Positions 40,101 to 49,302 of a DNA stretch of 64,000 nucleotides are shown here, piece after piece (positions within the stretch are counted from its first letter, which is position 1; each line of letters opens with the position of its first letter). Made by a program: the position numbers and the translations under genes. The DNA comes from Saccharomycopsis fibuligera x Saccharomycopsis cf. fibuligera (Eukaryota > Ascomycota > Saccharomycetes > Ascoideales > Saccharomycopsidaceae). Location of the stretch: NCBI GenBank assembly GCA_001936135.1, contig CP012820.1, positions 124,001 through 188,000 of the forward strand, in the 5' to 3' direction. Below the pieces are notes generated by a model. It saw only the letters and a program-made list of their open reading frames with translations, was not told where the DNA came from and searched no databases.

Positions 40101-41738
40101 AATGAGACTCTTAAATTTGATTTTTTACTGAAACCATTTAAAACCTCATTTGATGAACAAGCAAGAGCCGAGGGTAATTTTTGGGATTTAGCATCGATAT
40201 TGTTTGACGAGTCAAAAATTTTGCAACACAGCAGCTATAGAGAAATTAACAAAGTATCTGAAGATAAGAAAAGAAATCACTTGATTAACCTTTCTAGGAT
40301 TGAACTACTTCAATCCTGGTTCAAATCCCAAATCCAAATTGATATACAAACATTGAAAGTTGCCATTTATAGCACTGCAAAAAATGACAATAATGTTGAT
40401 GAAAAAGCACTTGAAGAAATTTTTATTTTGCTTTGTGATCAAGAAATACAAAAAGCTATTTTACTTGCGCAAAAGAGCAAAAATTTCCATATTGCAGTTC
40501 TCATCAGTTTGCTTGGTTCAAATGATGCAAATGTGAGGTATTCCGCTAAGAAGCAACTTGAGTATTGGCTTTCAAATTCATCAGCAAACTTCATACCTAA
40601 GCCAATATTAAAGATATACAAACTATTGACTGGTGAATTTTTGCTTAGTGGCAATGATGGTATTGATGTTACGGAAGGCTTGAATTGGAAAATCGTGTAT
40701 AGTTTGTTGATCTCTTATGGCGATGCGAACAAGAATATTTCTGATTTGACAAAAGAATTTTTTAGTAACTATGTGGAAAAACAGAACATCGAAATGGGCT
40801 TGGAGTTGGGGATTTTGAAACTATTTAGTTTGTTGGACACAGTGGATTATGGCACTATTGAATCAACATTGCTCAAGTTGCGAAATGCACACTCATCTAT
40901 TCTCGATGTTAGAATTCAATGGTACATCTATGAAATTTTGATCCGCAGTAAAGGATTATTGAGTAGTGCATCATTATTGAAAGGTGACAAGTTGACTATA
41001 TTGTTTGCGGAACAGTTGATTGGTAGTGGTAAGTGGGAAGAAGCATTGTTTGTGTACTTACACCTTAATGAGGATAAATTAGCTGAGCGGTTGATTAGCA
41101 ATTTGATTTTTGAGAATATTGACAAAGTGATTACATTGAAGGGAACCAATGAAGAAACCTCCAATGAATCGAAAAAACTCAACTACTTGATAACTACTTA
41201 TCGGATACCAAAAAGGCTTTTAGCATCCGCTATTGCTTTAAAGTATCACTATCTTGGCGATTATCTTAATGAGGCATATGCACTATTGGAAGCTGAAAAC
41301 TGGACTGAAGCTCATAACATTATATTGAACAAAGTTGCGCCAAACTCTGTCATTGGAGGGGGCAAGCTTCTTGAAAAATTACTAAATCTTATTAATCGCT
41401 TCCCTAAGGAAGTTGAAAAACAATTTACGATAGTTGACTGGTCCAAGGGTCTTGGTGTCTACAAAAACTATATTCTATTGCTATTCAACGGTAATGATGC
41501 TACGTTTACCGAGTCATTAGTTGTTAATCTTGCGGTTCATTTACCGTTGGTAGAGCAACGTAATTTTGAAATCAAAGCAGCAATGAATATCATATCCAAG
41601 TTTGTGGTGAAGCGAAATTTTGACTTGAGTCAACGCAAAGTTGAAGTGTCAAAATTGTTGAATTTGCCCTTGAGCCAAAGTGAGAAGAATTATATTGCTG
41701 AAAGCCACAGTAGCGGTGGTGCTTCACAAGCTATATAG
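37149..41738 (+). CDS. NUP145: Nup145 precursor, self-cleaving nucleoporin
   Basis: 1529 residues from the ATG at 37149 (MFGNVQ); the frame opens nine bases earlier but only with TTG. Structure: a short FG region of about 100 residues (FSLFGN-type repeats with Asn-rich spacers), a basic region with an AAKRRKLL motif, the Nup98-type autoproteolytic domain (about residues 411-560, starting TPNGYWCSPSV) and a long acidic-to-helical C-terminal part. Cleavage is expected at HF|S, between Phe560 and Ser561, releasing Nup145N (pore FG protein) and a Nup145C of about 970 residues, a scaffold subunit of the Y-shaped Nup84 complex. Only one GLFG-type motif (TGLFGKK) is seen and FG motifs are few. One repeat reads GFLLFGN with CTG for the first Leu, so it is probably GFSLFGN. 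Nup145C is longer than in S. cerevisiae because of the charged linker. Confidence 0.94.
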   Translation: MFGNVQSSSNNNNTNSSSTGFSLFGNSSSTNNTNNNAANNNNNASALGSSTTQSAGFLLFGNKPSIGNLGAGTSSFGSSFGSNAAPLNNINNNLGGFSGKSATLDDSPFGISFSLEKVKEMPKSITEKDEAPLSAADESSTSFSFSPRSSKSKLKKKQSSNVLGAASPSTNKKPSLYQSNILNGIRNSKANRRVNSVSFNNNTSDIVDIPFHGLFSPAKDDIKLNLTPEKGSQFSSTLSQQYSKDTFDFTAYNNAFQFNSLFGKENIVTNNNSTTNLLAGYTNMKKTKCQPNDIKRLVINPEVSAAKRRKLLNGAKSIVSSHNDSTQNATNDERTGLFGKKRFFSFSATPEKAKYVNEKDVNRPVVNIKRFTKPQEDPKINAKEREANMIKELEQKVEQNRTPNGYWCSPSVSKLAQLSLSELSSVTNFIVGRKDHGQIAFTGTVDLVDFAKANSKYSTKLNLYNSLLKEEFIMFHDLVVEVYPDGNTKPPQGRGINVEAIITLENIYPKRVRASTVQGDDEFTMDEINKFIYKLKKKKGMEFVNYIASNGSWSFKVQHFSIWGLVDSDEEDGEEDACKNEKKVGTKGSQEQSAEHKQPKTDSQRNLLSQKQKDLPTKSSIKIPAKRTQNIVENLGEKQKGTTKKSSRFKQQQPNVEQDKFAFKKLKTNDAIFPGSWSFSEIDNTEPEVIIEQEDVVEKANNEQAKEQTDAAPILIESETDSNVSRESPSLAKLSEEGLVMELNAEPIDVDNNSSNNSTNNDKALVKVASKESNVDEQELEQMKSMLLDSEMYDEYDGLVNEKPYEPLDVNEDDLKILDVQPAKILEAITNTRSDATWSDTFDEVNGSVSVFDTKVQKMVAKSVPKYPFAITDKDEYANDSLDDLLFGDLNNLINQNEKAYKSLRLGGNKIFGKWDHVSNQIFTNAKLQGFNKPKNTAVQFHSINEHYGINKANSLIIDDVFLKHFNLSNIGIRESNDFPKVLPNETLKFDFLLKPFKTSFDEQARAEGNFWDLASILFDESKILQHSSYREINKVSEDKKRNHLINLSRIELLQSWFKSQIQIDIQTLKVAIYSTAKNDNNVDEKALEEIFILLCDQEIQKAILLAQKSKNFHIAVLISLLGSNDANVRYSAKKQLEYWLSNSSANFIPKPILKIYKLLTGEFLLSGNDGIDVTEGLNWKIVYSLLISYGDANKNISDLTKEFFSNYVEKQNIEMGLELGILKLFSLLDTVDYGTIESTLLKLRNAHSSILDVRIQWYIYEILIRSKGLLSSASLLKGDKLTILFAEQLIGSGKWEEALFVYLHLNEDKLAERLISNLIFENIDKVITLKGTNEETSNESKKLNYLITTYRIPKRLLASAIALKYHYLGDYLNEAYALLEAENWTEAHNIILNKVAPNSVIGGGKLLEKLLNLINRFPKEVEKQFTIVDWSKGLGVYKNYILLLFNGNDATFTESLVVNLAVHLPLVEQRNFEIKAAMNIISKFVVKRNFDLSQRKVEVSKLLNLPLSQSEKNYIAESHSSGGASQAI

Positions 41739-41905
41739 ATATCCTGAATGAAAACTAATGACTTATAAAGGTTACTACATAATCTCTTTAATTATTTTTC
41801 TTTTTTTGTTCGAATAAATATTTTCTTTAAGTTTTCAACTTAGGCTTTATTACCGGAGTAGTCTGTCCATTTATATTTATAGATCCGACAGTATCTCTGA
41901 GGCTG

Positions 41906-41918
41906 CGGTTAGCAGCCG
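41906..41918. promoter_or_regulatory. Candidate zinc-cluster regulator site (CGG-N7-CCG)
   Basis: An inverted CGG/CCG pair spaced by seven bases, overlapping a perfect six-base hairpin (GGCTGC, loop GGTTA, GCAGCC; 41901-41917). Zn2Cys6 regulators commonly bind such pairs; the regulator here is unknown. Confidence 0.3.
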
Positions 41919-42414
41919 CCAAATGTAGGTCCGCTCGGGTGCGAGTTCTCGATCGCAGCCGCGTCGTGACTTGAGCGATGCTGGTGGCTGTTAGGATATT
42001 GCACACTCGCACTTCCAAGCAAGCAAAACATATTCCTACAAGCTTGCACTTGGTAAATGGTCTTCACGTTTTCGTTTTTGTTTCTGCATTTGCTTCTTCT
42101 GGTTATCATTGTATTAGCGCTCTATGCTTATAGTTAGCCAGTGGGCAAACCTGCGGTCCGTTTCATATTGATTCCGGTGGTAGATCACCAGTTTACAATC
42201 GATAGCCGATAGGCTAGGCTATTTTGGTTACAGGTGCATCGTAAACCAGAGTTTGCGCCAGTTTTCCCCTAAAAAAAGCCTATATTATAATCAAACAACC
42301 TAGTCAGAAAGCTAATTGGCCACATAGCTAACTGGCTAGGGTAAACTGAGGCGAGGCGATTGGCCATATTGATTTAGGTATTGATACACCGTGGTTCCCG
42401 GGCCTTGGAAGATG

Positions 42415-42422
42415 TATATAAG
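42415..42422 (+). promoter_or_regulatory. TATA box of the sugar-acid dehydratase gene
   Basis: TATATAAG located 263 bp upstream of the ATG. Confidence 0.6.
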
Positions 42423-42684
42423 GAGAGGTAGAAGCTGTGTTAAGTCATGAAATTTGTTCTGTGTCGTTGTTTAAGCTTTCCTGACTGCATGGTCTTATTA
42501 ATAGTTGCTTGAGGATTATTGCTTTGTCATAAATCTTGCACAATATTATTAATTCATTCAGAACTATATTCCCAAAGAATAGTAAAGTAGAATTACACGT
42601 TTTTTTAGCTTTATATTACTCCTTTCATTTTGCCTCGTTTTGGGACAGTACTATTTCATTTAGTTTCGGAGTTACTGAGCTACA

Positions 42685-44082
42685 ATGTCTGCTACTGCTA
42701 CCTCCAGTATCAGAATCACTGAGGTTGTCACGCATGATATCAGATTCCCAACCACCCTCGACAAAACTGGTTCAGACGCTCTTAACGTTGGAGACTATTC
42801 TGCAGGGTATGTGGTGCTTAAGACTTCGGATCCCTCGCTTACCGGATACGGGATGACTTTTACCGATGGCAAGGGCACGGAGATAATCATCGAAGCAATC
42901 AAGATTCTTGGCGAAAGAATCATTAATAGAAGCTTTGCTGACCTTTTTGCAAATTTTGCCGCTACTTGGCGACATTTGATCAGTGACCATCAATTCAGAT
43001 GGCTTGGGCCCGAAAGGGGTGCTACTCATATGGCTCTTGGAGCTCTCGTTAATGCGCTTTTTGATCTTTGGGCTAGATCCGAAAAGAAGCCACTTTGGAA
43101 GTTGATTGCCGATTTCACTCCAGAGGAAGTGGTTAGATTGATTGATTTCAAGTACATTGTTGATGCTCTTACTCCGGAAGAAGCCCTTGGTATTTTGCGT
43201 AACGCACAAATGGGCAGAGAAGAAAGATTGAAAGATGTCTACAATGACGACGCAGTGCCTGCTTATACCACTTCTGCTGGTTGGCTTGGATATTCTGATG
43301 AAAAATTGGAACTGTTGCTAAAAGAGTCTTTGGATAATGGTTACAATTACTTCAAGTTCAAAGTCGGAAGCAATTTGGAAGATGACAAAAGAAGACTTGC
43401 TCTTGCTAGAAACATCATTGGCTATGATCAAGGAAACCATTTGATGGTAGATGCCAACCAGGCATGGAGTGTACCGGAAGCAGTTGAGTGGATGCTTGAT
43501 TTGAAAGAGTACAAGCCCTGGTTTATTGAAGAACCAACTTCTCCAGATGATATTCTTGGCCACAAGGCAGTTAAAGAAGCTTTGGAAACCACTGAGATCA
43601 AGGTTGCTACTGGAGAAATGGTGCAAAACAGAATTGTGTTCAAGCAATTGTTTCAAAGTGATGCAATTCATTATGCCCAAATAGATGCTTGCAGAGTAGG
43701 CGGCGTCAATGAAGTTTTGGCAATCTTGCTTATGGCCAAAAAATTTGGAGTGCAAGTAATTCCTCATTCTGGTGGGGTTGGGTTGCCAGAATACACCGCC
43801 CATTTGGCGACGATCAATTACCTTAGCATATCTGGAGAAAAATCAATTTTAGAATACGTTGACCATTTGCATGACCATATAAAGTATCCGTCGGTGATCA
43901 AGAATGGTTGTTTCTCTACTCCCTTGGACCCTGGTTATTCAGTTGAATTTTACGAAAAGGCCATCCGTGAATTCGAGTTTCCTAACGGGACCTGGTGGAA
44001 GTCTGATGAAGGGTTGAGATTGTATAGGGAAACTCAAGAGAATGATACCACCGAGCCGATTCCAAAAGAAATCAAGTTTTGA
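42685..44082 (+). CDS. Enolase-superfamily sugar-acid dehydratase (L-galactonate/L-fuconate type)
   Basis: 465 residues, complete, no intron. It resembles fungal L-galactonate dehydratases (LGD1/GAAB) and ENOSF1-type L-fuconate dehydratases. Near the N terminus is RFPTTLDKTGSDALN; mid-protein VPAYTTSAGWLGY; then the KxK catalytic lysines (K224, K226), metal ligands D256 (MVDANQ), E282 (WFIEEPTSPDD) and E311 (VATGE), Asp334 (QIDACR) and the base His361 (IPHSGGVGLPEY). All catalytic positions expected for this Mg-dependent family are present, so it should be active. It would remove water from a six-carbon L-sugar acid to give a 2-keto-3-deoxy acid. The true substrate (L-galactonate, L-fuconate or L-rhamnonate) cannot be told from sequence. 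Residue 210 is CTG in KLE-L-LLK; the polar residue common there supports Ser decoding. Confidence 0.9.
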   Translation: MSATATSSIRITEVVTHDIRFPTTLDKTGSDALNVGDYSAGYVVLKTSDPSLTGYGMTFTDGKGTEIIIEAIKILGERIINRSFADLFANFAATWRHLISDHQFRWLGPERGATHMALGALVNALFDLWARSEKKPLWKLIADFTPEEVVRLIDFKYIVDALTPEEALGILRNAQMGREERLKDVYNDDAVPAYTTSAGWLGYSDEKLELLLKESLDNGYNYFKFKVGSNLEDDKRRLALARNIIGYDQGNHLMVDANQAWSVPEAVEWMLDLKEYKPWFIEEPTSPDDILGHKAVKEALETTEIKVATGEMVQNRIVFKQLFQSDAIHYAQIDACRVGGVNEVLAILLMAKKFGVQVIPHSGGVGLPEYTAHLATINYLSISGEKSILEYVDHLHDHIKYPSVIKNGCFSTPLDPGYSVEFYEKAIREFEFPNGTWWKSDEGLRLYRETQENDTTEPIPKEIKF

Positions 44083-45753
44083 TTTCATGAGGGCTTCATA
44101 GTGATTGACTCACAGGTACTGTTGCTTTTAGGTTCAAAACAATACATACGAGTTTTTTGTCTACCATGCCTATTGTTGCGTTGCCGTAACTGCTTGCAAT
44201 TGGGGGTCATATTTCCTTTATTTAGTTGAGTTTGAAGGCGGTTTCGTAAATTCTAGTTTTGCAACTTCTTGTGCTTGTGGTTGTGTCTAATGGTGCAGCT
44301 ATAGCTACTGCGTAAGTTAGCAAGTACAAACCAATCTGAAGGTGCGGCAATGCGCTCGGTACTTCTGCGGTATCGCAAGACGGTAAGCTTGGCAACGTCC
44401 ATCATTACCACAATTTGTTGAGCACCAAGAACCATGGTTCCACAGACAATGTATTGTTAGTTTTGTTAGTGGAAACGTGATATTGTGTGTCATCTCTCTT
44501 CACAATAATCACAATAAACCCCATTATACAGCGCAGAACTATGTCATTTCCATCTTTTACAGGCGCACTTCGCAAACATTTTTGCCTATTGCGTATCACA
44601 CCGAGGCAGCCAGAATATGTACTATATCCTGTAGAGTTATAGCACAACCTACGGAAATAAGAATCCTGTGGTAGTGACGCTAGCGCAAAGCGGTGATCTT
44701 AGTTCTACTGGTGTGCATCGGGAATTATCCGGCAGATGTTATGACTTGCCTGAACCATCTGAGCTATCTTAGAAGGTTCTGAGCCTCTTGCTTAACTACT
44801 ATCTGTTGCACCGCAACTGCAGTGTCGTGTGCGGTCTTTCCAAAATAATGCTAGTGGGCCACTAGAAATTTAGCTGCTATAACTGTGATAGCTGCTACCT
44901 AATCTGTTCCATTCTAGTGATTCTGCTTTTTGGGCTCTTTTTAATGGGACGATGAGTGGACTTTGAGATCAACTATGGCTTCAGTCATAGGTGCTCCAGT
45001 TTTGAAGCAGATCATAAAAGCAATCTTCAGCATTTCTCATATCAACCGTTTATTGTTTCCTTGGCGTAAACATTGTTACCGCTGAACTGTAAATTTCAGC
45101 ACGCCCACAATAAATTTAAATATTTTTAATGTGATGTCTCTAAGAACATTTGCTCGGATTTATTCCAACAAAGTACGTGTAAACCGTGTTCAGTACTCAG
45201 TGCAGTATCACCAGTTTTGTTTCAACTATTCGCGCTGCACGGTGCTGCAGGTCCTGAAACGCATCGCAGCTTATAAGAAAATTAGCTCAGAAGAACAGTA
45301 ATCTCAACATCGCCAACGGTGGCTCTCCATCTCCTAGGAGCTTTTCAGGCTCACCAGTTTACATGCCCTGACCATACATTATGAACCCTCGCACCTGTTA
45401 GCGCTGAGTGCTAAATCGCAGGCTTAAATCTAAATGTCCGAAAATGGCAATACAATGAATCCTTTTACCACTACTGGTGGTGGTTATGGTTTCTGATTTT
45501 TGGAACACGACCCTTTTCAAATTCATGCTTTCTCAGGTCTCTGGTTGTATAAATATAAGCCTGCCGGCACGATTTCAAAGCCCCCGTCATTCTCTTAACT
45601 CTCATTGCAGCGATAGTCACTAAATCAATTGTTCTATTGCCATATCTTAAAACATAAATAGCCAGGGAGAAGCTCTTTATCCGTTTATTAGCTTAGTTGA
45701 CTTTCTTCGTACTTTTCAACCATACCTTACTCCAAAGTCGAGCAGCAGGCACA
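44083..45753. promoter_or_regulatory. Upstream region of the EEP-family gene
   Basis: This 1.67 kb between two plus-strand genes appears richer in GC than the coding sequence around it and has no convincing reading frame. A TATA element lies at 45548-45555, 199 bp before the ATG. It is long for a yeast promoter, hinting at complex regulation (inference). Confidence 0.5.
45548..45555 (+). promoter_or_regulatory. TATA box of the EEP-family gene
   Basis: TATAAATA located 199 bp upstream of the ATG at 45754. Confidence 0.6.
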
Positions 45754-46920
45754 ATGAAAGCTCAACACTTGGCTCTTGCCTGTTACATGTCCGTTTCTGG
45801 CGTGTTCTTATTTTATTACTTTTTCAACAATTTCTACCAACACAATCACCATAATTCAAACTCGCGTCTTTTCAAAAGAAATGATAACAGTACTGGTGCA
45901 ATATCCTTGAATGATAAAGAAGCGGGCACAGCGTATTCTGTCTCCAACACTTTGAGATTGATGTCCTGGAACTTGAGAAATGGTAATAAGCAGGGAAGAA
46001 AAGATTCAGTATTGCTCAAAACTGTTCCTAGTGATGGCGAAGCTACAAAATTGTATTATAAAACTACCGAAGAAATCCCATGGAAAACCAGAAGCATCGA
46101 ATTAGCTCAACAAGTCTTGTTTTATCTGCCTGATGTCTTCGCCGTACAGGAAGCTTTACAATACCAAGTGCAAAGTCTTGCTGACGCGTTAACTGAATAT
46201 AGTTGGGTCGGCGTTGGTAGAGACGATAACAAGACTTCCGGTGAATATGAAGCAATTTTTTATAAAAAAAGTGTTTTGAAGTTGAACAAATGGAATACAT
46301 TCTGGTTGTCCAACGACCCATTCAAGCCAACTAAATATAAAGGCGCTGGATCCATACGTTCTGCAACAGTGGCGAATTTTAATATTGTTCAAACTGGCCT
46401 TCCTGTAACATTTATCAATACTCATTGGGATGAAAAATCAGATAATGCTAGAAAACTAGGTGCTGCATTAATCAGATACAGAGGCGCTTACGAGTATGAA
46501 AAATTCCAAGGACCGGTTTTATTGACTGGAGATTTCAATTCTAAAGCAGATGGAGAAACTTCTGCTGGCTACAAAGTGGTTACTAGTTCAGGATCACTTG
46601 ATTCTATTGATGATACTTTCAAAAAGACTTACAAATCCTCTATTAGTGATAAGTTTTTCTTTAAAGATTTTTACTCAGCCCTTGATTGGGACAAGAGACT
46701 TGGCCATTTTTCCACATTTACCGGGTTTTACAACGTTGGAAAAACTGACGGATTTGGAAGAATTGATTTTCATATGGGTGGTTGCGTTAATGGGGCTAAA
46801 GCTAATGGCTGGGCCATTAACAGAATGATGGTTCCGGATATTTTCCCAGATGTTAAGTATCACCTTTCTGACCATAGACCAGTTATTTCTGATCTCACTG
46901 TGTCTAGACTTGAAGCTTAG
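45754..46920 (+). CDS. Secreted or membrane-anchored endonuclease/exonuclease/phosphatase-family protein
   Basis: 388 residues from the ATG at 45754; the frame is open further upstream only from a TTG. The N terminus MKAQHLALACYMSVSGVFLFYYFF is a signal peptide or signal anchor, followed by a linker with a KR pair that could be a Kex2 site. The rest is a complete EEP fold with its motifs in order: MSWNLRNGN, FAVQEAL (metal-binding Glu), FINTHWDEKSDNAR, LTGDFNS, FGRIDFHMGG and LSDHRPVISDL (catalytic Asp-His). This places it with Mg-dependent phosphoesterases; substrates in the family include nucleic acids, inositol phosphates and sphingolipids. An extracellular phosphodiesterase or nuclease used for phosphate or nucleotide scavenging is plausible. 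The exact substrate is unknown. Confidence 0.85.
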   Translation: MKAQHLALACYMSVSGVFLFYYFFNNFYQHNHHNSNSRLFKRNDNSTGAISLNDKEAGTAYSVSNTLRLMSWNLRNGNKQGRKDSVLLKTVPSDGEATKLYYKTTEEIPWKTRSIELAQQVLFYLPDVFAVQEALQYQVQSLADALTEYSWVGVGRDDNKTSGEYEAIFYKKSVLKLNKWNTFWLSNDPFKPTKYKGAGSIRSATVANFNIVQTGLPVTFINTHWDEKSDNARKLGAALIRYRGAYEYEKFQGPVLLTGDFNSKADGETSAGYKVVTSSGSLDSIDDTFKKTYKSSISDKFFFKDFYSALDWDKRLGHFSTFTGFYNVGKTDGFGRIDFHMGGCVNGAKANGWAINRMMVPDIFPDVKYHLSDHRPVISDLTVSRLEA

Positions 46921-47313
46921 TTAGTGCGGCGAGTTTGATACTTCTGCCTAATAGCTTATTTTTCAATTCTTAATACTTGTTTTAGATTGGTATTTTTTTT
47001 ATAGTTTTTGCCTTTTATAGCATTGTTTACAAATTTTCAAGTTTTCCCAAATATAGATTTCTTTTTTTATGCTTATATATGCTGTCACACAAAGCTCGCT
47101 TCGTGTAATTTGGTATGAATCAAGCCTACACATATGTAGATAAAATTAAACAGGCGCAACCTGTTTTTTTTTCCCTTTTCAATAAACTCAAAATTGCCAA
47201 AGCTAACCAATGATACTCTTATTATTAATACTTCATACTGTCTACAAATGTGTGTATGAAAAGCATAATATTCAAATACCATTGAAATCTGAAAAATGCC
47301 CAAACACAACTAC
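46921..47313. other. Convergent spacer, EEP gene and IlvD-type dehydratase
   Basis: 393 bp between two 3' ends, T-rich on the left side (46990-47070). No coding potential. It should hold both terminators. Confidence 0.6.
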
Positions 47314-49302
47314 TTAGTGGCTATGTCTCAAATGCAGCTGACTAACTTGAGCAACTTTTTGATACTTGACAGCATTCTTCAAAACCATACCTTCGCTCAA
47401 TTCCCCGACATACGTTCTGTAAATTTCCTGCCATGGAGTCTGTGAAGCAGGGTACTTATACAGACCCATCAATTTATGTCTTCTGGCAATTTCTTTTTCA
47501 GAGATCAAAATATCTGCACGACGTTTAATCAAATCAATTCTTAACTTGTCACCATCTTTCAAAATGGCCAAGTTGCCACCATTAGCAGCTTCAGGACTGG
47601 CATTTAATATTGACGGTGAACCAGAAGTACCACTTTGACGACCATCGCCGATGCATGGTAACTCTGAGATTCCTGAATTGAGTAATTTGGAAGGTGGTTG
47701 CATGTTGACCACTTCTGCGGCCCCAGGGTATCCTACAGGGCCCACGCCTCTAATTATCAATATTGTCTTGTCATCGATGAATTTTTTGGTATCCAAGGTT
47801 TTCTTGTAATCTTCTGGACCATCAAAAACGGCCACCTTTCCTTCAAATGCCATAGGATCTTTAGGGTCTGATAAGTAGCGTTTCGTGAACTGATCATTAA
47901 TTACTGAAGTTTTCATGATTGCTGAGTCAAATAATGTACCTTTCAAATTTAAAAATCCTGCCTTTGTCTTCATTGGTTTTTTAAATGGTTTAATCACTCT
48001 TCTATCCCAAGTGATCTTGCCTTCACAGTTGGCTCTCCAGCTTTTACCATTGCAAGTTGTGATATCTGGATGTGGTAACTTACCATGCTCCAATAATTCA
48101 GCCATGATTGCCGGCAAACTACCAGCCCTGTGGTATTCTTCACACAAATATTCGCCAGCTGGCTGAATGTTCAAAAGTAATGGCAAGTCATAGCCTACCC
48201 TTTCCCAATCATCGTTATCTAGTTGAACTCCAACATGTTTAGCAATGGCATTCAAATGAATAGGAGCATTCGAACTTCCTCCAATACACGTATTAGCAGC
48301 AATTGCATTTTCAAAAGCTTCTTTGGTCAAGATATCGCTTGGCTTTATGTCCTGCTTGGTCAATTCCACAATTCTCAAGCCAGTTCTGTAAGCAGATTGG
48401 CCTCTTTCTCTATAGGGAGCTGGTATTGATGCGGTTCCAGGTAATGACATCCCTAGGGCTTCAGCCATAGCGTTCATGGTGGATGCTGTTCCCATAGTGT
48501 TACAATGTCCCACTGATGGGGCTGAAGAGGCAACAATTTCAAGAAATTCATCATAATCAATCTCATTCTTGGCTAATTTTTTTCTTGAATCCCATACAAT
48601 GGTTCCTGATCCGGTTAATTGGGTCTCATAGTAGCCATTGAGCATGGGACCCACATTCAATGATATTGCCGGAATGTTGACAGTAGCAGCAGCCATGATC
48701 ATTGCAGGAGTAGTCTTGTCACATCCTGTGAGCAACACTACCCCATCTATTGGGTAGCCAAAAAGTACTTCAACTAATGATAGATAAGATAAGTTTCGAT
48801 CCAAAGCGGCATTAGGACGTTTGCCGGTTTCTTGAATAGGATGACACGGGAATTCCAATGGTGTGCCACCAGCGGCAATGATCCCATCTCGAACTCTTTT
48901 AGCAAGCTGTAAATGATGTCTATTACAAGGTGATAAATCTGATCCAGTTTGGGCAATGCCGATTATAGGTTTTGTAGGATCGGCAATCTCGGGGATTGAA
49001 AGCCCCCAGTTGAGATATCTTTCTAAATGTAAAGCCGTGGATCCTGGATCCGATGCATCATTGAACCAATCCTGGGAACGTAATCTGTTCTTGGGGCGTT
49101 GAAACCTCAATTTGGTTTCCAATTGTTGGATTCTTTCTTTCGCTTCTTTGTTTTTTCTTGTTGCTTCTTCAAGGTTTTTCGGATCAGTGAAATCAATCTC
49201 GTTTCTGGAATCTTCGAGCGCTTGACTGTTGCCATTGCCATATTCATTGCTATTGTCATTCAATTGTTCTGCACCACCACAGGTGCAATTTTCACAAGGC
49301 AT
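47314..49302 (-). CDS. IlvD/Edd-family sugar-acid dehydratase (pentonate type)
   Basis: 662 residues from the ATG at 49302 ([10 protein letters not shown]); an upstream extension lacks ATG. Three Cys residues, C126 (DLSPCNRHH), C194 (TGCDKTTPA) and C267 (VGHCNTMG), are spaced 68 and 73 apart. As I recall, that is the pattern of the [2Fe-2S] ligands in bacterial L-arabinonate/D-xylonate dehydratases. The C-terminal block [22 protein letters not shown] contains the catalytic Ser region. [20 protein letters not shown] also points to the sugar-acid branch rather than Ilv3 of branched-chain amino-acid synthesis. Expected reaction: dehydration of an aldonic acid to a 2-keto-3-deoxy acid. The Cys-rich N-terminal tag is an oddity of unknown role. 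No mitochondrial presequence is apparent, so the enzyme is probably cytosolic. Confidence 0.87.
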   Translation of the reverse strand: MPCENCTCGGAEQLNDNSNEYGNGNSQALEDSRNEIDFTDPKNLEEATRKNKEAKERIQQLETKLRFQRPKNRLRSQDWFNDASDPGSTALHLERYLNWGLSIPEIADPTKPIIGIAQTGSDLSPCNRHHLQLAKRVRDGIIAAGGTPLEFPCHPIQETGKRPNAALDRNLSYLSLVEVLFGYPIDGVVLLTGCDKTTPAMIMAAATVNIPAISLNVGPMLNGYYETQLTGSGTIVWDSRKKLAKNEIDYDEFLEIVASSAPSVGHCNTMGTASTMNAMAEALGMSLPGTASIPAPYRERGQSAYRTGLRIVELTKQDIKPSDILTKEAFENAIAANTCIGGSSNAPIHLNAIAKHVGVQLDNDDWERVGYDLPLLLNIQPAGEYLCEEYHRAGSLPAIMAELLEHGKLPHPDITTCNGKSWRANCEGKITWDRRVIKPFKKPMKTKAGFLNLKGTLFDSAIMKTSVINDQFTKRYLSDPKDPMAFEGKVAVFDGPEDYKKTLDTKKFIDDKTILIIRGVGPVGYPGAAEVVNMQPPSKLLNSGISELPCIGDGRQSGTSGSPSILNASPEAANGGNLAILKDGDKLRIDLIKRRADILISEKEIARRHKLMGLYKYPASQTPWQEIYRTYVGELSEGMVLKNAVKYQKVAQVSQLHLRHSH

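Larger units (their letters stand above)
41739..42684. promoter_or_regulatory. Upstream region of the sugar-acid dehydratase gene
   Basis: About 945 bp after NUP145. The part 41880-42010 is noticeably GC-rich for this genome and carries a CGG-N7-CCG element inside a short hairpin. A TATA element follows at 42415-42422. The mix of a GC-rich upstream block and a good TATA box suggests an inducible gene. Confidence 0.5.

Noticed and set aside
44083-45753. Possible tRNA or small RNA genes in the GC-richer intergenic region
   Set aside because: No A-box/B-box pair or cloverleaf could be found by eye on either strand.
47314-49302. Assignment as Ilv3 (dihydroxy-acid dehydratase of branched-chain amino-acid synthesis)
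   Set aside because: The Cys spacing and the sugar-acid-type motifs fit the pentonate dehydratase branch better, and no mitochondrial presequence is visible.
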